A DNA stretch of 64,000 nt, from positions 124,001 to 188,000 of the forward strand of contig NZ_CP107965.1 in the NCBI RefSeq assembly GCF_041434935.1, read 5' to 3'. Below, piece after piece: positions 46,583-53,976 of this stretch (the stretch's first letter is position 1; every line of letters begins with the position of its first letter). This DNA comes from Kitasatospora sp. NBC_00374. GTDB taxonomy: Bacteria > Actinomycetota > Actinomycetes > Streptomycetales > Streptomycetaceae. The notes beneath the pieces are model-generated. The model saw nothing but the letters and a program-made list of their open reading frames with translations, was not told the DNA's origin and did not search any database. The position numbers and the translations under genes were made by a program.

Positions 46583-47187
46583 CGTGGGTCTCCCTTCTGG
46601 GCGGAGTTGATGGCCGCGGCGGCGGCGAGCATCTGCTGGAGCGGGGTGAGCGCCGGCGCCGTGGCGGCCGGAGCGATCGGCTGCGGTGCAGGGGCGGGCT
46701 CGCGGGGCTCGAAGAAGCTGAGGGTGCGAACCGGCTCCACGTACCCGTGGACTTCGGCTTGGACGGCGGCAGCTTCGGCGGCCGGGGCCTGGTCCTCGAC
46801 GGCGTTCTCGAAGGTGAAGGTGGCGCCGGTGAGGAGGACAGGCCTCACCGGGCGCACCGCCTGGCCGCCGATCTGGCCCGCGCGCGGGGAGACGGCCAGC
46901 GACAGGGCGTCGGCGACCACCAGGAACGGGGACCGGCCGGCGATCCGTGAGTGCCGCGCGGCCCAGATCGCCACCGCCCACGCCAGCACCGGCAGTGGGC
47001 CGAGCAGCGGCGCCCACCAGGTCGCCGTCTTGACCAGGACGTACGCTCCGAGGGCGGCCACCACGAGCTGCGGCGGCGTGTACGGCCCCATGGGAATGCG
47101 CCAGTCGCCGATCTTGCCCAGAACCCAGGGATGCCTTCTGGCCTTGGTGTACGAGCGGCCGATCCGGGAACGCGCGGCGCTGCTCAC
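46579..47187 (-). CDS. PrgI/TcpE-like small membrane protein with long cytoplasmic tail, 202 aa
   Basis: GTG at 47187 overlaps the preceding stop. After a basic N-terminus comes MGPYTPPQLVVAALGAYVLVKTATWWAPLLGPLPVLAWAVAIWAAR: two adjacent membrane helices preceded by a P-Y-T-P-P-Q element, as in TcpE/PrgI (VirB3-type) proteins. The remaining 110 residues are Ala/Pro-rich and cytoplasmic. It lies just upstream of VirB4, its usual partner. Confidence 0.65.
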   Translation of the reverse strand: MSSAARSRIGRSYTKARRHPWVLGKIGDWRIPMGPYTPPQLVVAALGAYVLVKTATWWAPLLGPLPVLAWAVAIWAARHSRIAGRSPFLVVADALSLAVSPRAGQIGGQAVRPVRPVLLTGATFTFENAVEDQAPAAEAAAVQAEVHGYVEPVRTLSFFEPREPAPAPQPIAPAATAPALTPLQQMLAAAAAINSAQKGDPR

Positions 47188-47522
47188 GCCGTCTTGCCCA
47201 GCTGTCCGGTGAAGGCCCCCGAGGGGAGTTCACGGGAGAGCTCGCCCGCACCCTGGTAGGGAGCGGTGGCCGGCGTCTTGTTCTCGCTGACCTCGGTCCG
47301 GAACAGGTCGGAGAAGGAGAGCCGGTTGGCGAACAGACTCCAGACGATCACCAGGCCGATGGCCCCGCCGATCGCCGACTTGATGCTCATCTTCCTGACG
47401 GCATGGACGATGACGATCGCCGTCAGGCCGATCATGAGGCCGCTCGCCACCCAGCCCATGAGCGTGCCCGCCCAGGAGTTGCCGAAGTTCTGGAGCGGTC
47501 CAGCCAGCTGCGTCTGCGTCAT
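47184..47522 (-). CDS. Small two-helix membrane protein of the T4SS operon, 112 aa
   Basis: ATG at 47522 overlaps the TcpC-like gene's stop (ATGA). Two hydrophobic helices (WAGTLMGWVASGLMIGLTAIVIVHAV; IGGAIGLVIVWSLFANRLS) are separated by a basic loop (RKMSIKS), with a polar C-terminus. The size and topology resemble VirB2/TcpD-type subunits. The exact role is uncertain. Confidence 0.65.
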   Translation of the reverse strand: MTQTQLAGPLQNFGNSWAGTLMGWVASGLMIGLTAIVIVHAVRKMSIKSAIGGAIGLVIVWSLFANRLSFSDLFRTEVSENKTPATAPYQGAGELSRELPSGAFTGQLGKTA

Positions 47523-48601
47523 CGCCGTACCCCGTTCGAGTCGGAGGAAGCCGGCGACGACTTGGTGCTCGTGCCGGGAAGGAGGGAGGAGGTGGGGGCC
47601 AGCGCGGTGATCTCCCAGCGCCCGGCCCGAGCGGTCAGGGCCAGCGGGTAGGACAGCGGCCACTCGCCCGTGGCGTCGGATGCCTGGACCACGGCTTCCG
47701 CCTGGAGGACCGTGCCGTCCGCTGGTGAGGACGGGACGGCGGACGTCGTCGACAGGGCCTTGAGGGTGACCTGGGTGTAGGTCGCCCCCGGTGCGGGGAT
47801 CTTCACCCCGGGCGAGACGTAGCGGGAGCTGTCCCCAACGCCCGTCAGGTAGGCGCCCAGGTAGCCGGAGATCGTCTCCCGCAAAGGTCCGTCACCGACC
47901 TGCGAGCCGTACACCGGCACCGCCGGGTCCGGGTCCGCGATCGTGGCGGGAGGCGCCACCTGAGCCGGGGCCGCCGACACCACGAGCGCGTCCGGAGCAC
48001 CGCCCGACCCGGCTGCGCGGGTCATCGACACCTGGACCGCGTAGTAGCGGACCTCGACCGACCCGGCCTGGGTGCCGCGGCCCTGCGCAGAGTTCTGCGC
48101 AGACGGCTGCGCAGAACTCTGCGCAGCACCCGCGCCCGGCTGGCCGCTCTGCGCATCGCTCGGCGGGACGACGACGGTGGCCGCCACCGTCACCTGCCAG
48201 GTACGCCCGCCCATCGGCTGGCTGCGCACGGCGATGGACTTCTGGACCGTGAGGCGCGCAGCGCTCTTCGGCTGCGGCAGGCTCACGCCGGGCGCCATCA
48301 GGCGCAGCGCATTGGTGGTGGTGTCGGCCGGCGAGCTGCGCAGCCACAGGTCGACGAAGGCTTCGGCGTAGCCGGTCGGCGGTGCGATCGCCGAGGGGGC
48401 GGCGGGTGCGGAGGCGGGGGCCGCGGCCGTGCTCTGGACGCCCAGCAGTGCCACCGCGAAGGCGATCGGGCCAGCCGCCAGCGCGACCAGGGCGCCAGTA
48501 CGAAGGACGGCCGTCCAGACCCGGGCCCGGCGAAGTTCACCTCCGTCGGCAATCAGGGACGGGGCCGGCGCTCGGTCGCGCCGGGTGGAGAGAGGACTCA
48601 C
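47519..48601 (-). CDS. TcpC/TrbC-like conjugal transfer protein, 360 aa
   Basis: GTG at 48601 lies 7 bases after AAGGAG, which is itself part of a CCAAGG motif. One membrane helix near residues 35-60 (GALVALAAGPIAFAVALLG) precedes an extracytoplasmic part with two NTF2-like halves (TGYAEAFVDLWLRSSPADTT... and PLRETISGYLGAYLTGVGD...), as in TcpC of clostridial conjugative plasmids. An Ala-Gln linker (SSAQPSAQNSAQ) between them is encoded by clustered TGCGCA motifs. It is the first gene of the eight-gene transfer operon. Confidence 0.7.
   Translation of the reverse strand: MSPLSTRRDRAPAPSLIADGGELRRARVWTAVLRTGALVALAAGPIAFAVALLGVQSTAAAPASAPAAPSAIAPPTGYAEAFVDLWLRSSPADTTTNALRLMAPGVSLPQPKSAARLTVQKSIAVRSQPMGGRTWQVTVAATVVVPPSDAQSGQPGAGAAQSSAQPSAQNSAQGRGTQAGSVEVRYYAVQVSMTRAAGSGGAPDALVVSAAPAQVAPPATIADPDPAVPVYGSQVGDGPLRETISGYLGAYLTGVGDSSRYVSPGVKIPAPGATYTQVTLKALSTTSAVPSSPADGTVLQAEAVVQASDATGEWPLSYPLALTARAGRWEITALAPTSSLLPGTSTKSSPASSDSNGVRR
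48084..48155. repeat. Five TGCGCA motifs in the linker of the TcpC-like gene
   Basis: Copies begin at 48084, 48096, 48108, 48120 and 48150; the first four are exactly 12 bases apart. They encode an Ala-Gln-rich linker. The 12-base phase matches the origin repeats at 49225-49320, whose spacings are multiples of 12. Confidence 0.75.
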
Positions 48602-48754
48602 GAAAGGGCTCCTTGGTCGTCAGCGGATCAGCTGATGACCGAGGAAAGCCCGCGACCCTTGGTGGAAACCTTGGTGATCGCAGGCTCTGGGATAACACCT
48701 CCGCAACGGCCCTCACCAATGCATTGACCTGCGGTTTTGCGGCTTCCAAGGATT

Positions 48755-49040
48755 CCTTGGAGACCTGCGCGGATACCTTGGTGCCGCCACGGCACCGGTC
48801 GGCGCCAACCTTGGAGACCGGGGGCCGGGCCCGCCGGAAAACCTTGGAGACCGGGCGCCGGCAGCCCCCGAAACCTTGGTGGCGGCCCCCCAGGCGGAGC
48901 CCGCCAACCTTGGTGGCCATCCCGGGCGAGCCCGCCAACCTTGGCGGCCACCCCGCGCCCGTCCGGTGAACCTTGGTAGCCGCCCGCCGCCGCGCCCGCC
49001 CACCTTGGAAGCCGCCCCAGCGCCCGTGCGCAGACCTTGG
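48755..49040. repeat. Iteron array: ten CCTTGG units spaced mostly 31-34 bp
   Basis: CCTTGG begins at 48755, 48776, 48809, 48842, 48874, 48908, 48939, 48971, 49003 and 49035. After the first interval (21) the spacing is 33, 33, 32, 34, 31, 32, 32, 32. The wider consensus is roughly ACCTTGGnrgcC. The three-helical-turn spacing puts every unit on the same DNA face, as expected for initiator-binding iterons. Further units occur at 48611, 48657 and 48669. Confidence 0.8.
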
Positions 49041-49224
49041 CGACCGCCGCTCACAGGCCTGTGCCTGCCACCAGCGCAAGTACCGCCGCCGCGCAGCACC
49101 GCCAGCGACCGCCGGCCGCAGAGCCGGACGGCGGGTGAGCGGGCCGCCCACGCAGAGCGCGAACCGGGCCACCGGGCCTGACCCTGCGCAAGATCATCCG
49201 ATGGAATGCGCGGCGCCCCCGCGA

Positions 49225-49320
49225 TGCGCATGCGCACAGGTGTTCGTCTGCGCATGCGCAATCCCCGGCCTCTGCGCATGCGCAACGTCTCGGCCCCGGC
49301 TCCGGTTCTGCGCATGCGCA
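49225..49320. repeat. Four TGCGCATGCGCA palindromic repeats in phase
   Basis: Perfect 12-mers lie at 49225-49236, 49249-49260, 49273-49284 and 49309-49320, with start spacings of 24, 24 and 36. Single TGCGCA copies flank them at 49185 and 49351. All spacings are multiples of 12. Confidence 0.8.
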
Positions 49321-49332
49321 GAACCGGAGCCG
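49297..49332. repeat. 36-bp perfect palindrome centred on the last TGCGCATGCGCA
   Basis: The arms extend the 12-mer at 49309-49320 by 12 further matching bases on each side (key flank GGCTCCGGTTC and its complement). It could extrude as a cruciform or bind a dimeric initiator, and lies about 200 bp before the replication operon. Confidence 0.75.
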
Positions 49333-49529
49333 AACCAGGATCGGCATCTCTGCGCACGCGTCCGCCGGACCGTCACCAACGTTGGCCCGGACCGGTCTCC
49401 AAGGTGCCCGGACCCCTTGATCTCGACAGTTGTGAAGCCGTTACCTACGACGGCCCGAGCACCAAGGGGTCCACCAAGGGTCGCGGGATTACCTCTGTCG
49501 TCGATCCCCGCACGACCCGAGGAGCCACC

Positions 49530-50084
49530 ATGACCACCCTGCCGAACGCCGCCCCTGCTCTGGCAACCGCGGCCTACCTCTCGGCCGGCCTGGGTGCTCT
49601 GTCGACCACCGGGATCACGCAAGCGTGGTTTCGCAACGGACGAGACGCCGAGGGAAGGTCCGCAGTCACGGCAGCCTGGCTGTTCCTCCTCGCGCTCTGG
49701 CCGGTCCCACTTGTGCTCCGTGCGGTCCGTGAGCTCCGCGCACCCCGGCCGCGCGGGGCCCACCGAGCAGGGCCGAAGAACACCCCACCTGCACCGAAGA
49801 CCTCTGCACCGCCACGGCCGACCTACCCGCCGGTGCCGCCGGACTGGTTCCGCTGCAAGTACGACGGGGCTCGCACCGCCCTCACAGAGGGCCGCACCGA
49901 CATCGCCCGCCGCCGGGTCACCGGCCTCATTGACGACGCCACGAAGTACTTCGGCGCAGACCACCCATACGCCCGCTATGCCTGGGACCTGCTCGCCGAG
50001 ATCCTCCTCAGCGCCCCGGCCAACCCGGACCAGGCCAGCGTGTACGTCCCCTCGCCCGCCGGTTTCGCCGCGGCGGTGAACTGA
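49530..50084 (+). CDS. Membrane-associated hypothetical protein of the replication operon, 184 aa
   Basis: ATG at 49530 follows CGAGGAGCCACC. Two hydrophobic segments near residues 8-60 (ALATAAYLSAGLGALSTTGI; AVTAAWLFLLALWPVPLVL) precede a Pro-rich linker. A soluble C-terminal domain follows (PPDWFRCKYDGARTALTEGR..., DDATKYFGADHPYARYAWDLLAEILL). The stop overlaps the next ATG (TGATG). It may tether the replication protein to the membrane. Family not recognised. Confidence 0.65.
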   Translation: MTTLPNAAPALATAAYLSAGLGALSTTGITQAWFRNGRDAEGRSAVTAAWLFLLALWPVPLVLRAVRELRAPRPRGAHRAGPKNTPPAPKTSAPPRPTYPPVPPDWFRCKYDGARTALTEGRTDIARRRVTGLIDDATKYFGADHPYARYAWDLLAEILLSAPANPDQASVYVPSPAGFAAAVN

Positions 50085-51793
50085 TGACCGACTTCCTCAC
50101 CCAGCTCTCCACCGGAGCAGACGGTCTCCTGTCCTGCAACGGACTGGACTACATCGAGTTCGACGTCCGGATCGCCCGCGACCCCTCCTGCCCGTCAGCG
50201 AGCAAGGCCGCGTACATGGCCCTGGCCGCGTTCGCCGACATGGAGCTCCACATCACGCTCACCGCCGAGTCCGTGGCCGGCTGGTCGACCGAGGTCCGCT
50301 CCGCCATGCTGCCCTACCGAAAGACGATCGCCGCCTGCATGGGCCGATCCGCGAACACCTTCGACCGAGCCGTCGTCGACCTGGTCGGCCGTGACTTCCT
50401 GCTCGTCCAGCCCCAGCAGAACCCCGACCACCCCGGCGCCCCCGACGCGAACCTCTACCGCCTGACCGACCGCGAACGCTGGGCCCGCCAGGTCCTCGAA
50501 CGCGCCTCCAACCCGACGCCGCCGACACCCCTCCTCGGAGCCGACGGCCGGCCGGTGCCCCGGGTGCTGCGCACCCCCGGCATCGACTTCATCAAGCTGG
50601 ATGCCCGCATCGCCTGCTTCGGCGGCCGCTCCCCGAACTACAAGGCCGTCTACGCCGCGGTCGCCTCCTTCGTGAACCTGAACAGCCGGGCCATCACCGA
50701 GCGCCCGCCGACGATCCGCGAACTCATGGCCTGCACCGGCCTCGGCCGCACCGCCGTCACCGACGCCCTGGCCCAGATGCGAGCCGACGGCCTCCTGGTG
50801 ACGCGGGACCAGTACGCCCCCGACCACGAGGGCGGCGGCCGCCTCGCCTCCAGCTACGCCCTCCTGGACGGCCGGCTCTGGCGGGCCCGCGCAGCCGCCC
50901 GGGAAGACCGTGAGATCGCCCAGTTCATCGGGGGGTCTACCCATCAGCCGGACGGGGGTCTCCCCACCACGCGGACGGGGGTCTACCCATCAGCCGGACA
51001 GGGGTCTCCCCACCAGCCGGACATCTCTAATAGAAGTAGTGAGAACCGTGGCGGCGAGCTCCTTCCGGACGCCCGAAGGGCATCTTCAGGTGGTAAGGCG
51101 CGCGAGCCGCGCGCGGCCCGCGCCGCCAAGCCGGCCGGCAAGGGCGGCTCCGCCGCCGACCGGACCAAGAAGACTCGCACCACGACCATCCGCACCGCAC
51201 CGTCGCGACCCGTCCCCGGTGAGGAGATCGTCTTCGCGGCCATCGACGCCCTCGGGGTCAGCAAGCACCCGGCCCTGCGAGTGCCTCCGCTGCGCCGGGC
51301 GGTACGCGACTTGCTGTCCGCCGGCCGCACCACCGAGCACGCGCTCGCCCGGATCAACGCGGGCTGGTGGCGGGCCGGGGCCCCGGAGCGGGTCGCCAGC
51401 GGCGAGATCCGCGGACCGGTCGGCTACCTCGCCACGGTCTTGAGCGGGCAGGACTGCGAGCGCCCCGACTGCGAGCGCGGCCTCATCCTCGGGTCGGGCG
51501 AGGAGTGCCAGGCCTGCGGGCTGCGCGCGGCAGAGCGGGAGGCGGACCGGGCCCGCCGCCACCTGGAGGCGCAGACCGCGGCGGCCGCCGGCTCCGGCGG
51601 ACGGTCGGGGAAGCGGCCTTCGGCAGGCTCTGCTGACCGCAGCCACAACGCGAAGGCCACCTGGAGGTGCGAGGCACCCGGGCCGGGAGGTTTCGGCACG
51701 GGAGTGTGCGGCCGCCCGGGCCTCGGGACGCCGCCGCCCCTGCCGATGTGCCCCGACTGCCTGGACGACCTTCAGCGAGCACTGGGTCGCTGA
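50084..51793 (+). CDS. Candidate replication initiator, two winged-helix domains plus Cys-rich C-terminus, 569 aa
   Basis: ATG at 50084 overlaps the preceding stop. Two similar units of about 120 residues each begin with a conserved phrase (YIEFDVRIARDPSCPSASKAAYMALAAFAD and FIKLDARIACFGGRSPNYKAVYAAVASFV). Each continues into a winged-helix segment (KTIAACMGRSANTFDRAVVDL at about 80-100; TIRELMACTGLGRTAVTDALAQM at about 209-231). A repeat-encoded linker, a Lys/Arg-rich region, a helical domain (about 385-450), and two Cys clusters (CERPDCERG...CQACG; CEAPG...CPDC) follow. The two wHTH units and the adjoining iterons fit an initiator such as RepA-type proteins. This is inference. Confidence 0.65.
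   Translation: MTDFLTQLSTGADGLLSCNGLDYIEFDVRIARDPSCPSASKAAYMALAAFADMELHITLTAESVAGWSTEVRSAMLPYRKTIAACMGRSANTFDRAVVDLVGRDFLLVQPQQNPDHPGAPDANLYRLTDRERWARQVLERASNPTPPTPLLGADGRPVPRVLRTPGIDFIKLDARIACFGGRSPNYKAVYAAVASFVNLNSRAITERPPTIRELMACTGLGRTAVTDALAQMRADGLLVTRDQYAPDHEGGGRLASSYALLDGRLWRARAAAREDREIAQFIGGSTHQPDGGLPTTRTGVYPSAGQGSPHQPDISNRSSENRGGELLPDARRASSGGKAREPRAARAAKPAGKGGSAADRTKKTRTTTIRTAPSRPVPGEEIVFAAIDALGVSKHPALRVPPLRRAVRDLLSAGRTTEHALARINAGWWRAGAPERVASGEIRGPVGYLATVLSGQDCERPDCERGLILGSGEECQACGLRAAEREADRARRHLEAQTAAAAGSGGRSGKRPSAGSADRSHNAKATWRCEAPGPGGFGTGVCGRPGLGTPPPLPMCPDCLDDLQRALGR
50932..51023. repeat. Four tandem 23-bp direct repeats inside the candidate initiator gene
   Basis: Units start at 50932, 50955, 50978 and 51001, with consensus GGGGTCTmCCCAyCAGCCGG plus 3 bases. 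Because 23 is not a multiple of three, each unit is read in a different frame (GGSTHQPD, GGLPTTRT, GVYPSAGQ, GSPHQPD). DNA-level function is therefore likelier than protein function. Confidence 0.85.
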
Positions 51794-51976
51794 TCACCGG
51801 CGCCCTTGGTCTTCCCTTCGTGAACCGGCTGGGCCCCGGCCCACCTGCCGGCGCTCGGCACCGGGGGTGGGCGGCCGGGGCTGTCGGCCCGCAGGGCTTC
51901 GGTAGGGTTGGCCCGGGCTCCAAGGGTTCCGGGGCCGGGCCGGATCACTACCGGCCTTTGACGCAGGAGGCAGCGC

Positions 51977-52234
51977 GTGGCTGATGAGCGGTTCGAGCAC
52001 GAGTTTCGGGCGGTCGAGTCGTTTGCCGCCGCAGTGTCGAACGGGGACGCCTGGCGTGAGACGTCGCTCAGATTCGGTGGGCAGACGCAGGGGGAGGCGA
52101 TCGCTGCTCTGGCGCAGTGGTCCTCAGCCAACGAAGAGCTGACGGACCCTTACGTGATCCGGGCTGTCCGACTCCACGAGGCGCAGGACAGCATTCCGCC
52201 CTACTCGCTGATCATCACGGTACATCCGGGCTGA
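51977..52234 (+). CDS. Hypothetical protein, 85 aa
   Basis: GTG at 51977 lies 7 bases after AGGAGG, a near-perfect ribosome site. The small acidic protein (VADERFEHEFRAVESFAAAVSNGDAW) has no recognised domain. The 183 bases before it contain a CCAAGGG motif but no gene. A strong bidirectional terminator follows at 52325-52379. Confidence 0.65.
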   Translation: MADERFEHEFRAVESFAAAVSNGDAWRETSLRFGGQTQGEAIAALAQWSSANEELTDPYVIRAVRLHEAQDSIPPYSLIITVHPG

Positions 52235-52324
52235 TGCCGGATGCGCTCGGCGGCCGGGCGGAGCGGATGTCCGACAATGTCGGCCGGCGCGCGGGGCAGG
52301 TGAAGACCCTGGACCGCAACGACG

Positions 52325-52379
52325 AAAGGGCCCGGTGGTCCCTCCCCAAGCGCTCTGGGGAGGGACCACCGGGCCCTTT
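52325..52379. terminator. Perfect 24-bp-stem bidirectional terminator
   Basis: The arms 52325-52348 and 52356-52379 are exact reverse complements with a 7-base loop, starting with AAAGGGCCC and ending with GGGCCCTTT. It separates the converging 51977-52234 and 52402-52830 genes. Confidence 0.9.
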
Positions 52380-52401
52380 CAAGCTGGTGTGTCGGGCTGG
52401 C

Positions 52402-52830
52402 CTAGCCGGCCTGCTGGCGGGCGGTGCCCGAGACGGCGACGACGTCGCCCCACGCGACCGGGGCACCGCCGGTGAGCAGCTTGCGGACGGCGGCCGCGAC
52501 GGCGTGGACCTCCTCGATGAGCTCGGGGGCGAGGTCCAGGTCTGCCTCGTTGCAGGTGACGACGACCCGTCCGGGCAGGAAGTAGGTGGCGTCGTAGGTG
52601 ATGTCCAGGCCGCGCCAGGCGCACGCGAGTGCGGTGGCGACCAGGTTGCCCTGGAACTGCTCGCGGTGGCCGTTGTCGTGGACCCACATGGTCGCCCGCC
52701 GGTGGTAGTAGCCCGGGTCGGGCGTCCCCGACAGGCGGGCTTTCAGCGACTGGTCGCGGGTGGTGCGGTCATCGGGCAGGGCGAAGGTCTCGACACTGCC
52801 GTCGGTCTCGATCTGCAGGGCCTGGGGCAT
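52402..52830 (-). CDS. DUF3846-like hypothetical protein, 142 aa
   Basis: Begins MPQALQIETDGSVETFALPDD and includes RATMWVHDNGHREQFQGNLVATALACAWRG, then a strand with GRVVVTCNE. This order (I-x-T-D-G near the start, MW-x-D-x-G, N-x-x-AT) resembles DUF3846 proteins of actinomycetes and phages. The match is suggestive only. It follows the replication-relaxation gene by 30 bases on the same strand and probably shares its transcript. Confidence 0.5.
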   Translation of the reverse strand: MPQALQIETDGSVETFALPDDRTTRDQSLKARLSGTPDPGYYHRRATMWVHDNGHREQFQGNLVATALACAWRGLDITYDATYFLPGRVVVTCNEADLDLAPELIEEVHAVAAAVRKLLTGGAPVAWGDVVAVSGTARQQAG

Positions 52831-52860
52831 GGCTTCTCCAATCGGGGCGGTTCGGGCGGG

Positions 52861-53781
52861 CTACAGGTCCATCCAGCCGCAGGCCGGCCGGTCAGGGTCG
52901 GCCAGGGACACCCACACCGGGTCCGACGGTCCGCGGTCGGGCCGGTCCTTGCCGGGGGAGATCTGCTCCAGCAGGGCGGCGCCAGCCTTGACCTCCTGGA
53001 GCATCTCGCGGACCCGGCGGTTGCTGGCGGTCGCGGCCTGCAGGTCCTCGATGCGGCGCTCCATGGTCGTCTTGGAGCCGCCCGCGAACACGAACAGCAG
53101 CCGCGGGAACCTCGGGTAGAACTCCAACCACGCCGGCTCGGCCTGGGTGCTCTCGATCGTGGGGCGCCGCCCGCCGCCCTGGAGCGGGCGCAGTCGCCAG
53201 AAGCGGGCGTAGGCGGTGAGCTTGCCGACCAGCTTCTCGCTCCCGTAGGTCGCGCGGTCAACCTCCACGAAGGCCCGCAGGTGCACCCGCCCGTCCGCCC
53301 TGTGGGCGGTGTACCGCATCAGGGCGTCCGGCCGCACCGCGTCCGTCTTCCGGTCGGACAGGCGGTGCATGGTCTCCGGCGCCCAGTCGAGGGGGTAGTA
53401 GTCGTCCCCCCGCCGCCGGGAGTCCGCCAGGAACGCGAGATGGGTGGTCAGCACGGCCTGCGAGTGGGGCAGCAGAATCCGCGCGGCCACGTCGGCCAGA
53501 TTCTGCAGCGGGCTGGTGCGGTCGCTCACCTCCGGCATCTCCGCTGCGATCGCCATGCCGGCGGCGGTGAGGTAGCTCAGCTTCGCGGTCCGCGGCTCGC
53601 GAAGCGCCACCGACTCCACCAGGCCGTGCTGACGCAGCTTGCGGACCTGGTCGCGGACGTAGCTGATGTCCTTGTCCGGGCACAGCATCTCCTGTAGCTG
53701 CGCCGTCGTGGCGGAGCGGTGCTGATACAGCGCTGCCAGGACCATGTAGGCCAGGGCACTGGGCGCGAAGGTCGAGTTCAC
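52861..53781 (-). CDS. Replication-relaxation family protein, 306 aa
   Basis: The GTG at 53781 (VNSTFAPSALAYM) is preferred since GGAGAGG lies 6 bases upstream; TTG or GTG codons at 53823 and 53814 are weaker. A winged-helix N-terminal domain (LAALYQHRSATTAQLQEML, SYVRDQVRKLRQHGLVESV) is followed by AKLSYLTAAGMAIAAEM and DAVRPDALMRYTAHRADGRVHLRAFVEVDRATYGSEKL. The R-P-D-A...F-V-E-V-D-R pattern is characteristic of the replication-relaxation family (PF13814), common on streptomycete conjugative plasmids. It supports an origin nearby. Confidence 0.8.
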   Translation of the reverse strand: MNSTFAPSALAYMVLAALYQHRSATTAQLQEMLCPDKDISYVRDQVRKLRQHGLVESVALREPRTAKLSYLTAAGMAIAAEMPEVSDRTSPLQNLADVAARILLPHSQAVLTTHLAFLADSRRRGDDYYPLDWAPETMHRLSDRKTDAVRPDALMRYTAHRADGRVHLRAFVEVDRATYGSEKLVGKLTAYARFWRLRPLQGGGRRPTIESTQAEPAWLEFYPRFPRLLFVFAGGSKTTMERRIEDLQAATASNRRVREMLQEVKAGAALLEQISPGKDRPDRGPSDPVWVSLADPDRPACGWMDL

Positions 53782-53832
53782 CAAGATCCTCTCCAAGGGC
53801 TGTCGGCGGAACACGCCACTCAACCCCGCGAG

Positions 53833-53975
53833 CCTTGGCGGAAACCTTGGTGCCGGCGCTGCGCAGGATCACGACTGCGCAACGCCGGCCACCAAGGCCT
53901 CCGCGAGGCCGGTCCACCCCGTCACCAAGGTTTCCGGCCCAGCGGCCCTGACCTGGGCGGTCGCGGGCACCAAGG
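53833..53975. repeat. Inverted CCTTGG / CCAAGG motif cluster with two TGCGCA
   Basis: CCTTGG at 53833 and 53845 faces CCAAGG at 53892, 53935 and 53970. TGCGCA occurs at about 53860 and 53876 between them. It fills the gap 53782-53976, upstream of the replication-relaxation gene and beyond the stop of the multi-HTH gene. It uses the same two motifs as the origin region and may be a second binding site or operator. Confidence 0.6.
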
Positions 53976-53976
53976 T

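Larger units (their letters stand above)
48602..49529. other. Probable replication origin region between transfer and replication operons
   Basis: About 930 bp without a convincing gene, lying between the leftward transfer operon and the rightward replication genes. It contains a CCTTGG iteron series, four TGCGCATGCGCA repeats, a 36-bp palindrome, and inverted CCAAGG motifs at 49399, 49462 and 49474 near the replication operon. One frame stays open through the repeats into the 49530 gene, but its product (MRMRTG..., RMRNPRP...) is repeat-derived. Origin function is inferred from iterons and gene context. Confidence 0.65.

Noticed and set aside
48755-49040. Regular spacing of short repeats resembling a CRISPR array
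   Set aside because: The repeated core is only about 6-12 bp, the intervening sequence is GC-rich and partly conserved, and no cas genes are present. Iterons fit better.
49206-50084. N-terminal extension of the 49530 gene through the origin repeats
   Set aside because: The extra residues are repeat-derived (MRMRTG, RMRNPRP) and lack a ribosome site. The ATG at 49530 has a clear one.
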